From positions 2,604,001 to 2,668,000 of the forward strand of contig OY725495.1 in assembly GCA_963281255.1 (NCBI GenBank): a DNA stretch of 64,000 nucleotides. The letters are read 5' to 3'. Shown in pieces: positions 54,942 to 64,000 of the stretch. The notes under the pieces are model-generated. The model had not been told where the DNA came from, searched no databases, and saw only the letters and a list, made by a program, of their open reading frames with translations. Positions within the stretch are counted from its first letter, which is position 1. Each line of letters opens with the position of its first letter. Origin of the DNA: Aphrocallistes beatrix (Eukaryota; Porifera; Hexactinellida; Sceptrulophora; Aphrocallistidae). The position numbers and the translations under genes were made by a program.

Positions 54942-55301
54942 ATATATATATAAACAAACAAGCAACCATTAATCGAGTTTTAATAGTAAGGATGTAGGTA
55001 GTACAATGTGTAATTATTGTCACAAAATGACTTGTATATTATTCTCCTCATGAATATACTACACTTAGTACGATTAGTACTAGGTTGTTATTTATGATAT
55101 ACAATAATAATGCAATTTAACCTTCGGTTGGCTTAATGTTTTTTTCCATTTATAGTAAGACCCTAAACTTGTATGGTTTCCCCGCCCAAAATGGCTTAAA
55201 CCGGAAATGACGCAACAAAACACCTCGCCAAGCGAGGGTTTTAATTAAGTATATAGCCAAACACGAGATACTTCTCTTAAAATGATCTGGCTTTCTTAGT
55301 A

Positions 55302-55638
55302 CAGTCGAAATCGGGTTATTTTGTCCATTTGATTGCACTGCCAAAACGACAAAATAACCCGATAGACAAAATAACCCGGTAGACAAAATAACCCGATAGA
55401 CAAAATAAACTAATAGACAAAATAATCCGATCGACAAAATAACCCGGTAGACAAAATAACCCGATAGACAAAATAAACTAATAGACAAAATAATCCGATA
55501 GACAAAATAACCCGAAGACAAAAAAATCCGATTATTTTATAATTGAAATATGAAAAAAACAATTTTTACACTGACTTGACGACAAAATAACCCAATGGGA
55601 CAAAAAAAACCGTTGTCAAAATAACCCGATTTCGACTG
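55302..55638. mobile_element. Pogo-like MITE made of 17-bp iterons
   Basis: Ends 'cagtcgaaatcgggttattt' and 'aaataacccgatttcgactg' are TA-flanked. Between about 55350 and 55520 the unit 'gacaaaataacccgata' repeats about nine times in tandem with small changes, reiterating the terminal 'aaataacccgat'. The 123-codon ORF opposite (55150-55521) is a repeat artefact. Confidence 0.85.
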
Positions 55639-55734
55639 TATTAACTTTTCTTGATTAAATCTCTAAATTTCAATTTTCCAATTTAACACCCCTAATTTTC
55701 ACTTGGAAGTCCCAGAACATCACAAATGCTAATC

Positions 55735-56435
55735 TAAAGATTCAAGAATTGCATAGAAAGGAGGCACAGCCTTTCTACTTTGCTGGAATTACCATAGCAT
55801 CGGAGATAAGTTACCGTACAAAGATTAATAAGCACACTGTTTATCGTGTCATTGAGAGAATTCACTCTAACCTTAGCATTTCTCACAAAAGAGGTCTTGG
55901 TTGTCTTCAGAAAATGTGCTAATGATAAGAGAAGAATAGCGGGGGTCATTCAAACTGCGCCAAAGATTTCAGGAAGGGCATTGGCAAATAAATTAGAATC
56001 GAATATGAGTAAAAGTACAGTTCATGAGCATCTCACCAGGTTGAACAAGCAAACTGGCTTTATGACGATGAAGAGATATTACAGGAGGATAACAGCCCAA
56101 TTCATGCTGGAAAGGCAGCCTAAACCTAGAAACAGGAATTTCTCCTCCCCCCACGCATCGACTGGCCTCCCAACAGTCCCGATCTAAAACCCATTGGAAA
56201 TATTTGGGCAGTCTTGAAGAAGCGGTTAACAGCTCAAAATCAAAAAAAGCCCCTCACAGACGGGCCAGAAGTGTGCTTCCACATTCCTTGGATGATGACA
56301 CAATACATGTCATTCAAGGAATTTGGAAACACACTTCTAGCCCGTCTGTGAGGGGCTTTTCTACATCAATTAAAGTTTGTAGGATTAAAATTGTGGATGT
56401 AAATTTTGGCTGTGTCATCATAATGACGTAAGCAT
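55735..56435 (+). pseudogene. Tc1-like transposase, internally deleted
   Basis: Frames in order show an N-terminal helix-turn-helix region (VYRVIERIHSN, then ANDKRRIAGVIQTAPK and ISGRALANKLESNMSKSTVHE). Then, with the catalytic centre missing, comes DWPPNSPDLKPIGNIWAVLK near 56160, the Tc1 region preceding its last catalytic acid (here IEN is IGN). Several frameshifts are needed to follow it. The C-terminal part overlaps an inverted repeat. Confidence 0.7.
56246..56361. repeat. Inverted repeat, ~52-bp arms
   Basis: 'aaaagcccctcacagacggg' starts the left arm and its complement ends the right arm; about 52 bp pair with four or so mismatches around a loop of roughly 12 bp. It lies at the 3' end of the Tc1 relic. 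Confidence 0.8.
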
Positions 56436-56439
56436 AATT

Positions 56440-57185
56440 AATTAAAATAATTTTGTTGGGACTTCTATATTGAACAATTGTTGATCTCAAACTATTAAAA
56501 TTTGAGCTCTAATAGGCATTTATCATTAAAATTAGGCGATGATGACGTGACAATTTTTTAACCGCAAATTGCTCAGAGGTCCTATGTCCGATGGATCTAA
56601 GAATGAAATAGGTTTTAGAGGGCCTCATATTTCACCAGTGTTACCAATCTCATGTTTCTAGCTTTTCTAGTTTTTGTACAATAAGCAGAAGAATGAAATC
56701 ACAAAATGCTACGTAATGATGATGATTTAGCATATATTGAAAATCGACTGAGTAGGTACACATCTACATATAAGTCCGCAGCTTCACAAAAGATTTCAGC
56801 GCAATATCTTTTAAACTCTGGTCTGTGCACCACTTACGGCCGGCCCTACACCAGCACTCATTTAGTACTGTGCTACTATATTATTATATTGGATCATAAT
56901 TCCAATATTATAATATAGGAAGCACACTAAAAACAGTCGAACAACTGAAGAACATAATTGAATAGGTTTGGGAATAAATTGATCCAGACTTTCTGAGGCC
57001 TTTTTGATCATCAATGCCTGCTAGAATCAAGTTATGTTTGAAAACAATGGTTATAAAATCAAATATTAGAGTACACGAGTTAATCATTTAGCAATCGACT
57101 ATTCAGCAACATTCTTTTTATACTTGTAGTAAGATATAATCTAAATGGTTATTTGGATAATTATGATACATCAAACTTTCCTAAA
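56440..57185. other. No gene recognised
   Basis: AT-rich. A small palindrome 'tattatattggatc...ccaatattataata' lies near 56875-56915. The ORF at 56706-56918 has no recognisable product. Confidence 0.3.
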
Positions 57186-57189
57186 ACTA

Positions 57190-57605
57190 ACGCACTTCGC
57201 TTGCTCGCGCTGCGCTGCTGGCGGACACTGCATCCGCCGGAGGCGCCTAGGCTCACATTGATTAATTATATGGTAGATAACATATCTAAATACGTATGTC
57301 TTACTGTTATAATCGGTATCACTCAAAAAATCACATACTTCTCAATTTTTAAAATTTTGACGCGTAATGATGACGTCATATGTGAGATATATTAATATAC
57401 ACATTCTAGCCTTCTAACACCTAAAATAGCTGAGTTATAGTAAAAAAACTGACATTTCAAATTATAAAAAGGAGACAAAGACATCATGATTCCATGATGA
57501 GTCGACATTTTCGTCTGAGCTCAGAACTTAGTGGAGCCATAGCCAAAAGATTTCCACATGCTAAAAATCAGCATTCTGTGCCCGGCAGTTTCGTCAATCA
57601 ATTCC
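57190..57605 (-). repeat. REP1 copy with internal deletion
   Basis: Inverted REP1 from 'cacttcgcttgctcgcgctg' to 'gtcaatcaattccatacata'. It has lost the segment containing the AP-1 site but keeps TGACGTCA at 57371-57378. Confidence 0.8.
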
Positions 57606-57614
57606 ATACATATA

Positions 57615-57770
57615 CAGTAGAACTCGGTTAGTACGTACTCGGGATAAGACGTACTTCGGCTTAGTACGTACTCATTTTTCTGAACCAAAATTCATTTATT
57701 ATATAGATTACATTGTATTATCAACTCGGTTAGTACGTACTTACGGATAATACGTACTTTTTTTCGCTTT
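57615..57770. mobile_element. Pogo-like MITE end, AGTACGTAC family
   Basis: Starts 'cagtagaactcggttagtac' after TA and repeats 'agtacgtact' several times in the next 150 bp. No matching right end was found, so it is truncated. Confidence 0.6.
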
Positions 57771-58510
57771 AAGGACCCCCAATTATACTCGAGAATTACC
57801 ATAAAATAATGCTCATAAACTTCTCAAACTCATACATTAAACTTTTGAAATATAGGAATATTCCTACACCGATTCTGGAATATGTCCTACACCGATTTGT
57901 TTCCTTTTTCCGACTATTGATGTTATGATTCCAATTTTTATTAGACCCCTTTTACAATTTTTTTTACAAATATTTACATCAACAATGACATTTTTTGCAT
58001 CTTTTATACTACGGAATCTATTTTTATAATTCTGAATTTGAAATTATGCTTCGGACACCCGATTCCAAAGAAAAACATTAAATGCAAAAATCCCCTAAAC
58101 ACTCCCCATCAACACTAACAACAAAAACATCCTCAAAAGTATCATTACATCCGCCTATTTATACCACTCCTCAACTGTGTAGAATAGATCATATTCCGGA
58201 ATCGGTGTAGGCAGTGTTTCCCACAGGATGTGTCATTTAACACGCTTAACGCACTTCGCGGGAAACACTGGCGTGTAAGACATATTCCTACAGTTTGTAG
58301 GACTATTTCCGATATTTTCGTAGGACATATTCCGCTTTCCCAATAAAATATATCAGATCTGAAAAATTAGCTCACAGAATGTCTATATATTCATTAGAAA
58401 AATATAACAGAAGCGCCCTTGCGTTCCCCTGTGTTGCCTCTGGAATTTTAAGTAAGGGGCCAGCGTCCCCAATACATTCCTGGTTGTAGATAATATGCTA
58501 TTTAATACGC
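57771..58510. other. Noncoding, partly palindromic
   Basis: 'tacaccgattctggaatatg' (57876) and 'atattccggaatcggtgtag' (58190) are inverted relatives, suggesting a foldback remnant. No gene is recognised. Confidence 0.35.
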
Positions 58511-58514
58511 AATA

Positions 58515-58680
58515 CAGTAGAATCTATAAATGGGGAACCTCTATATGTGTAGCTAACTGCCCATCTTTATTTGTTTACATATGAACCTCTATAAGTGGGA
58601 AAGTGAGGAATAGGGAAATTAAAAATTTCAAAAACTATTTTCTCATTCAAATTAACCTCTTTATTTGGGGAGGCAAAGTG
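58515..58680. mobile_element. Pogo-like MITE fragment, CTATAAGTGGGG family
   Basis: 'cagtagaatctataaatggg' and later 'aacctctataagtggg' match the element at 4074-4595. The right terminus is absent. Confidence 0.6.
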
Positions 58681-59044
58681 TCAAGAGAGCGGTTTTCTCG
58701 ACACAATATGCAGTTTTTCATAAGTTCGGTTCTTGACTTTGCTTGAGTTGAGATAAAAAGTAGTAATTTTCGGATCATCCATGTCGACAACAATTTAATC
58801 CAAATAATCATAAAATGACAAATATGTGAATCATTTGATCCTAATTTTACAAACGTTTTAGCCGACCAATAAACAGAGAATTTGATGTGTTTTGAGGAAA
58901 ACTCAAATATACTGGGTTGTAATTGTGATGTCTTAATAGTTTCAGATTTTTTTATTTGAAATGTCCAGTCATAGGACATTTTACCGCAATTCTGTCCTAT
59001 AATCCTAACTATTAAAACTCGATTAATGTTTATTTGTGTATATA

Positions 59045-59442
59045 CAGGGTGTTTCAGCGATTGTATCACGAAAATAATTTGAAATTACTAGGTAAATATT
59101 TTACTAATCATCTTCCCCTTTTACGATGTTGTTTAACACCCTCTGACATTTGTGTGACAACAAAATGGACCAAGATGGTGGAATTCTACCATAAAAATCA
59201 GTCCTATTCAAGATTACCCCACACTTCTAAGGTTTACCCGCCCAAAATGACTAAATTGGAAATGAGTTATCCCACATTAATGATGTTTTGAAATAATTTA
59301 CTTTTATTCCAACGGTTTGCTTCATTGTTTTTCATAAATGTCAAAGGATTTCCTTTCAAAAGCAACCAAAATAACTAAATTATCTCAATCACAAAAGGAA
59401 TGATAGCAATTTACTTTTGTGTGTAATCAATGAAACACCCTG
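59045..59442. mobile_element. Mariner-type MITE, copy 2
   Basis: Same ends and almost the same interior as 12289-12712, TA-flanked, about 26 bp shorter because of one indel. It sits between a T1 motif (58998) and the REP1 copy at 59470. The short ORF at 59034-59291 is repeat-derived. Confidence 0.85.
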
Positions 59443-59469
59443 TATATAAATATATATATATATATATAT

Positions 59470-59955
59470 CTGTAACGAATTGATTGAAGAAACTGCCAGG
59501 CACAGAAAGCTGATTTTTGGCATGTGGGGTCTTTTGGCTATGGCTCCAGTAAGTTTTGAGTTCAGACCAAAATGTTGACTCATCATGGAATTATGACGTC
59601 ATTATCGCCTTTTTTTTATAATTAGAAATTTTTTCGACTATAACTCAGCCATTTTAAGTGATAGAAGGCTGAAATTTTAATGGATTGTGTATATTAATCC
59701 AATTCACATGTGTTACAACTATAATCAAAAAATGATGACTCATTACTCTGTTATTACGTCATCATTACGCATCAAAATTTTAAAAATAGACAAATTTGGT
59801 GATTTTGCGATACCGATTATAACAGTAGGACAGGCGTATTTAGGGATGTTATCTCCCTTATAATTAATCAATGTGACCCCAGGTGCCCGCAGGGCGCCTC
59901 CGGCGGACACAAAGTGTCCGTCAGCCCCGCACCGCAAGCAAGCGAAGCGCGCGTT
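59470..59955 (+). repeat. REP1 copy next to PHF5A
   Basis: A full copy (ctgtaacgaattgattgaag ... gcgaagcgcgcg) ends 73 bp before the PHF5A start codon. It keeps TGACGTCA at 59594-59601 and an altered AP-1 site (TGACTCATT context). If PHF5A's promoter is close to the gene, this element lies within it or in a 5' intron. Confidence 0.8.
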
Positions 59956-59958
59956 TTT

Positions 59959-59965
59959 TATAAAA
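59959..59965 (+). promoter_or_regulatory. TATA-like box upstream of PHF5A
   Basis: TATAAAA occurs four bases after the REP1 end and about 70 bp before the ATG. In AT-rich DNA this can be chance. Confidence 0.3.
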
Positions 59966-59991
59966 ACGAATGAAATTATGAATTGAATTGA

Positions 59992-60016
59992 CGCTAACAT
60001 TTTATTCTTTCTTAGC
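59992..60016 (+). promoter_or_regulatory. Splice acceptor in the PHF5A leader
   Basis: A branch-point-like 'gctaac' is followed by 'attttattctttcttag' with AG at 60014-60015, 13 bases before the ATG. This is a good 3' splice site, for a cis-spliced 5' UTR intron or a spliced leader. No matching donor could be identified. Confidence 0.5.
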
Positions 60017-60028
60017 TTTTCTCGGAAG

Positions 60029-60361
60029 ATGGCTAAGCATCATCCAGATTTGATATTTTGTAGAAAACAACCTGGTGTTGCTATTGGAAGACTTTGCGAA
60101 AAATGTGACGGTAAATGTGTGATATGTGATAGTTATGTTCGACCCTGTACACTTGTACGAATATGTGATGAATGCAATTATGGTTCATACCAGGGAAGAT
60201 GTACTATTTGTGGTGGACCTGGCGTTTCCGATGCTTACTATTGCAAAGAATGTACTATTATGGAAAAGGATCGTGATGGCTGTCCCAAAATTGTAAATTT
60301 AGGTAGTTCGAAAACTGACTTATTTTATGAAAGAAAGAAGTATGGTTTCAGAAAAAGATGA
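60029..60361 (+). CDS. PHF5A: PHD finger-like domain protein 5A, SF3b subunit
   Basis: An intact 110-residue [16 protein letters not shown] ... [13 protein letters not shown] stop. PHF5A (yeast Rds3) is a small zinc protein of the SF3b complex of U2 snRNP in the nucleus, needed for branch-site recognition in pre-mRNA splicing. The length equals the family's usual 110 residues. The CxxC pairs that form its zinc clusters are all present (CEKC, CVIC, CDEC, CTIC, CKEC), and differences from the animal form I know are few (for example T for V in GRCTICGG, M for Q in CTIMEKD, R for K near the end). There is no intron in the coding region. A nearby splice acceptor and the lack of a poly(A) tail argue against a dead processed copy. 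It is flanked by REP1 upstream and a mariner 270 bp downstream. Confidence 0.97.
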   Translation: MAKHHPDLIFCRKQPGVAIGRLCEKCDGKCVICDSYVRPCTLVRICDECNYGSYQGRCTICGGPGVSDAYYCKECTIMEKDRDGCPKIVNLGSSKTDLFYERKKYGFRKR

Positions 60362-60369
60362 ATTGTATC

Positions 60370-60628
60370 TTAAAGTTTCATTCAAAAGTATACATTTTTT
60401 AAGTTTTTTTAAGATAATTTTGGATTAGAGTAAACAATTATTCTCTGGAATTATCTTCTATATTAAAATACCAGAATTTTTGTTTATTTATCTGAATTGA
60501 TTGAAGGCTAGCTTCAGATATCAAGATAAATTCCCATACTATTAATAGTCAATTTATTTTTATATTCATATAGGCATATCATGTATACCATATATCTGCG
60601 AATAGTAGCCGAGGAGGATATTAACTTT
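60370..60628. other. PHF5A 3' flank
   Basis: An ATTAAA at 60462-60467 could serve as a polyadenylation signal about 100 bp after the stop. A small REP2-head-like piece (ctgaattgattgaaggctag) lies near 60491. No other gene. Confidence 0.3.
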
Positions 60629-60630
60629 TA

Positions 60631-61964
60631 CTTAGGTCATTTCAAAAGTACTGATCACTATTGATTTTTGACAGCTAGTGTATATCTAATGCACCAATTA
60701 ATATAATCCAGATAGCATTACCCATTCTCTCCTAATATCTAAAGAAATTTTAAGATAGCATAAGTATTTTTCTTATAATCATCATTTCAATCTTGTCAGT
60801 TTTGACTACTTATACATTTATGGCTTCAAAATCGTCAATTATTGAATAAGAGCAAAGGGCGTATATCAAGTTTCGTTCACTGCTAAAAGATTCGAACAGG
60901 AACATCCACAATGATCTCGTGGAAGTTAGTGGAGATCAAGCACTTGCTTATTCCACGGTTAGAAGATGGGCTCGACTATTCAGAGAGGGAAGAGACAGCA
61001 TTGAAGATGAGCCTCGGACTGGTAGGCCTAAATCTGCAACCTGTGAACCCTCAATTGAGTTAGTTGGTGAATTTCTTCGAAATGACCCTTGCTGCTCTAT
61101 TGAAGAGATTTCTAAGTATACGGATATCTCAACGGGAAGTATTTACCGCATTCTGAAGGAAGATCTCGGAGTAAGGAAGGTTTGCGCTCGGTGGGTGCCG
61201 TATTTGCTGTCAGAGCCCGGATGAAACAGAGGGTAGAATGTTGTGAAAATCTTCTACATTACGAAAAATTTGATGCTAGGCGACTGTATGAGATAGTAAC
61301 CATAGATGAAACTTGGATTTACTATTCACAACCTAAATCCAAGAAAAAATCTAAGTGTTGGCTGCATCCGGGCGAACCCCGACCTAAAAAACCGCGTCCA
61401 GATTTCCGTGCCAAGAAGGTAATGTACGCAATTGCATTTGAAGGCTACAGCCCAGTTGCTCAAGTTTGAGTTCCGAAGGGCCAGAATGTTACTGGAGACT
61501 TTTATTGCACTAATGTGCTCGCAGAAGTCAGTAAACACTACACAGAGCGTCGGCCAAGAACTGGTCCTCGTGGATTAAAACTTCTACATGACAATGCCAG
61601 TAGCCTTATATAAAACTAAACAAGTCGCCGCATACATCGAGGATATAGGGATGCAAACACTGAATCACCCTTCCTATTCCTCTGACCTAAGTTTTTGTGA
61701 CTTCTGGTTGTTTTCAAAGCTGAAAAGTCATCTCTCTGACAAGGAATTCACTAGTCGATGGAGATTGGATTCGCCATTCTTAAGTACCTGAAATCGATCC
61801 CACAGACGGAGCATAAAAAGACATTCCGCTGCTGGGTAGACCGTCTAAAAGAGTGTATTCGCGTCAAGGGAGACTATTTCGAGAATATGTAATTAAATAA
61901 CACATCAGTTGTTGCTTAATATCAAATTGGTGGGGGGTGATCAGTACTTTTGAAATGACCTAAG
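60631..61964 (+). mobile_element. Mariner element with perfect 28-bp TIRs
   Basis: Ends 60631-60658 (cttaggtcatttcaaaagta ...) and 61937-61964 are perfect inverted repeats of 28 bp, each flanked by TA (60629-60630 and 61965-61966). At 1,334 bp it has the usual full length of a mariner, with the transposase gene in the middle. Perfect ends suggest a young copy or one maintained in trans. Confidence 0.95.
60820..61892 (+). pseudogene. Mariner transposase, disrupted
   Basis: From ATG 60820 the frame meets TAA at codon 10 (60847-60849), then stays open through the helix-turn-helix region (IKFRSLL; GDQALAYSTVRRWARLF; EDEPRTGRP). One frameshift occurs near 61200, followed by EIVTIDETWIYY with the first catalytic aspartate, a TGA at 61467, HDN (second aspartate) near 61590, a further frameshift, then HPSYSSDLSFCDFWLF with the third. 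The spacing is about 34-35 residues, matching the mariner DD34D signature. It ends near ENM-stop at 61890. At least four lesions inactivate it. Confidence 0.9.
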
Positions 61965-61966
61965 TA

Positions 61967-62198
61967 ATCCCATTTAGCACCTGATGAAAAATTACATTAA
62001 ATCATTATTTAAATTGCACTCAATGCCGAAAGAATAAGCTTTGTCTAAAGGCTCCAATAAAAAAAGCGAATATCTGGGAATCACATTTCATTAGTTCGAA
62101 TGTGGGATATGTGCATTAGTTCTAACTAATTTGATGTACACAGAATCCCTAAAATCGACAAAGGCATTTTAAAAGAGCTAGTGATAAGAAATGTTTTA
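61967..62198. other. No gene recognised
   Basis: Short AT-rich gap between the mariner and the next MITE; nothing supported. Confidence 0.3.
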
Positions 62199-62472
62199 CA
62201 GTACACCCTCGCTAATCCGAACAATTAACACTACTTCAATAGGGCATTAATTATAATAAATTTGTATTGTTAGAATTTTAAGGATATTATTTCGCTATGA
62301 TTGCTTATTTAACGAGGTTTCTCAATCTTATTGATAGATTTAAGTTTATAAACGTTTATTTAAAGCATAAAGGCGAATAAAATTATATTTTGGGTGTTCG
62401 GATATTAAGAATGAAGTGTTCGGATTAGCGAGGGTACGGATTGCCGAGGTTCGGACTATCGAGGGTGTACTG
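62199..62472. mobile_element. Pogo-like MITE, CTAATCCGAAC family
   Basis: Ends 'cagtacaccctcgctaatcc' and '...tatcgagggtgtactg', TA-flanked. The right part repeats 'tcggattagcgagggta', 'ggattgccgaggttcgg' and 'ggactatcgagggtgta', again echoing the terminus. Confidence 0.75.
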
Positions 62473-62539
62473 TACTATAAGTTAAGATATAATTCCGAGT
62501 AATATCGATTGGCATATACGTATCTAACTCTCGAACTAG

Positions 62540-62705
62540 CGCTGTTTCAACGGATTTTGACCACCTACGGATTCTGACCACCATCTATGTGAATTAGTAG
62601 TATGGACCATGGATATCTTACTACCTACGGATTCTGATCACCTATCATACAAATATGCATTATGATCTATGGACGATGGATATTTCACTACCTACGGATT
62701 TTGAC
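62540..62705. repeat. Degenerate tandem repeat
   Basis: 'cctacggattctgaccacc' and variants recur about four times at spacings of roughly 20-70 bp, with 'ggaccatggatat' between some of them. The latter resembles text near P-type termini, but a link is unproven. Confidence 0.5.
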
Positions 62706-62709
62706 CCCA

Positions 62710-63430
62710 GCAAATTACTATTGATATTATACTAACAAACTTGAATCGCTCTATAGTGAATTTGTAGAAGGGAGATCATTTAATATGCATAACTTTCATC
62801 AACCATCTATTTTCCTCTGTTATTCTCACACTTTTGTGAAAATTATCCCAATTTAGCAAGTACCTGTACAGGCTGTACTAAAAATTTTTTGCTGTCTATA
62901 TTTTACCTAGCCAAATATAACACGTATTTCATAATAGTCAATTGTCAGTTCTTCCAATAACCAATTTCGTTCTATAGTAAGGTTCCCCACATTAAAAAAA
63001 CAACGTTTTGAAGAAGATAATTCTTAATAAATAGTCTCAATAAATACAATAATAAATATTAAAATACATCTTTAACATGCATGAGTTTACAGGAGAATAT
63101 AATAATAATATAAATAAAATGCATAACAAAAGTTAAAAGGGTAATTGACTGCTAGAAGATGTTAGTAAGTGTAATAAATAATATAATATATAATATAGTA
63201 ATTAAATACAACTCTTTAAACTAAAATAAATACATGTAGCTATTTCTATAATGAACCTTAAAAGTTTCTTATAAGATATATTTATTTAATGAACTATCAA
63301 ATTCAGACACCGTGCAAAAAATTAGAAATTGTATGGCATAGAGAATGGTTTGTTTATTCAATTTAGTGTTTGTAATTAAGATGGCCTCCTCCTCCCCTCG
63401 TAGCCATCCAATCCTCTCCTCGTGTGTCGA
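62710..63430. other. No gene recognised
   Basis: Very AT-rich, with stretches of 'aataatataata' near 63100-63200. Nothing coding is supported. Confidence 0.35.
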
Positions 63431-63439
63431 GTGTACCGG

Positions 63440-63700
63440 CAGTCGAGACGAGCACACTTGGGTCGGATTACTTGTTCGGATATACTAGGTTCGGAGTACT
63501 GTGGGCGGATATACTTGGGTCGTGTCTCTAGGATCGGGCATATTTGTGTCGGGCATGCGTTGAACTGGCATGCTTGGGTCGGATATGCTTGTGTCGAAGA
63601 CTGGTTCGGGTATATTTGTGTCGTGTACCTGGAGTTGTGTATATAATTGGTCGGGTAACTTGGGGCGTGTATGAGTGTATCGAGTTGTACCGCCGAGGAT
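63440..63700. repeat. Degenerate ~20-bp tandem repeat
   Basis: Variants of 'tcggatatacttgggtcg' and 'tcgggcatgcttgtgtcg' follow one another across about 260 bp. This keeps frames open on both strands and yields repetitive peptides (for example MPDTNMPDP on the minus strand). I regard the 113-codon minus-strand ORF (63485-63826) as a product of the repeat rather than a gene. Confidence 0.55.
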
Positions 63701-64000
63701 TGAATATATACTCACTCCTTCCATGGGTTTATCTAGGATTTTCCAATCCGGCACTTTTTTGGAGGTGATAAAAGTTATATGGCACCCAAACAGTGGTTTA
63801 TCTTGTAATTTCAGGGGTGATAGCAACCAGGGACCAAAAACGAATCACACTGCAAGCACCTTGGCTCCTCGGACGATACCAGGCTGGCACCTATAAGTGC
63901 CGACCGAGCACCTAGATAAACCCCTGACTCCTTCCCACCACCCTTACAGTTAAGAATGCCAATCAAATATCGATAAAAATTGAAGCAATGGTTATGTAGC
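63701..64000. other. No gene recognised
   Basis: 'ggcacctataagtgccgacc' near 63887 contains a small palindrome. No ORF is supported to the window edge. Confidence 0.3.

Larger units (their letters stand above)
53887..54993. mobile_element. T1-bounded composite of two REP1 units
   Basis: A T1 motif (atccttactattaaaactcg) at 53887 and its inverse (cgagttttaatagtaaggat), ending at 54993, enclose (TA)n-REP1-(TA)n-REP1-(TA)n. T1 recurs beside other REP1 copies (for example 763, 4642, 9634, 10897, 18861, 36559, 52804 and 58998), so T1 plus TA tracts appear to be the outer frame of this mobile unit. Confidence 0.7.

Noticed and set aside
55350..55520. A CRISPR-like array (regular 17-bp repeats).
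   Set aside because: The repeats are contiguous without unique spacers, sit within TA-flanked inverted ends and occur in an animal genome.
55150..55521. A 123-codon minus-strand ORF with repetitive hydrophobic text (YFVYRVILS repeats).
   Set aside because: It is the translation of the 17-bp iterons of the MITE at 55302-55638; openness comes from the repeat unit.
58213..58272. A tiny hAT remnant with 'cagtgtttcccacagg' and 'gcgggaaacactg' ends.
   Set aside because: The ends look right, but only about 60 bp lie between them and the flanks do not give a convincing 8-bp duplication, so it is not listed as an element.
63485..63826. A proline/aspartate-rich repetitive protein on the minus strand.
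   Set aside because: The tandem DNA repeat keeps frames open on both strands at once; there is no start context, domain or composition to support a gene.

Overview
The window is AT-rich animal nuclear DNA dominated by transposable elements. The best evidence for an animal is an intact, uninterrupted PHF5A gene (60029-60361) whose product reads like the animal form of this splicing factor. P-element, hAT, mariner/Tc1, Mutator-like, pogo-like and Gypsy remains also fit an invertebrate. I cannot name the species. No operons, bacterial signals or CRISPR arrays are present.

Layout. 1-8 kb: broken copies of several dispersed repeats, a decayed mariner (2890-3640), a pogo-like MITE (4074-4595) and a hAT element with an exact 8-bp target duplication (5187-6005). 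8-20 kb: an OTU-protease-like fragment, a GC-rich hAT-like MITE, a tRNA-derived SINE, many TA-flanked MITEs and a fragment resembling KRBA2-type integrase proteins. 20-24 kb: a 440-bp tandem duplication and a Mutator-like transposase pseudogene carrying a PHD-like zinc finger (21106-23758). 24-36 kb: sparse sequence with an intact 377-codon ORF of unknown function (28292-29425), exon-like segments with good splice sites (31433-31970 and 33563-34125) and a Ulp1-like protease fragment. 36.6-43.1 kb: a THAP/P-element transposon interrupted by a second P-like element with a 7-bp target duplication. 44.2-49.5 kb: a long foldback element split by a Gypsy retrotransposon with two identical 215-bp LTRs and a 4-bp target duplication. 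49.6-59.9 kb: foldback, pogo-like, mariner-like and hAT insertions nested among dense copies of REP1. 60-62 kb: PHF5A, then a mariner with perfect 28-bp terminal inverted repeats. 62-64 kb: low-grade repeats.

The signals most worth following are these. (1) REP1 is present in about a dozen copies. It carries CRE-type TGACGTCA and AP-1-type TGA(C/G)TCA motifs and a GC-rich end able to form hairpins with three-base loops; one copy abuts PHF5A. (2) The Gypsy element has a primer-binding site complementary to its own LTR, suggesting Tf1-like self-priming, and identical LTRs around a badly broken interior. (3) Several pogo-like MITE families are built from short iterated motifs that match their own ends. 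(4) Nesting is deep enough to order insertion events. Most transposase frames are broken by single-base shifts or stops. In some places these fall in homopolymers, so part of the damage could be assembly error.
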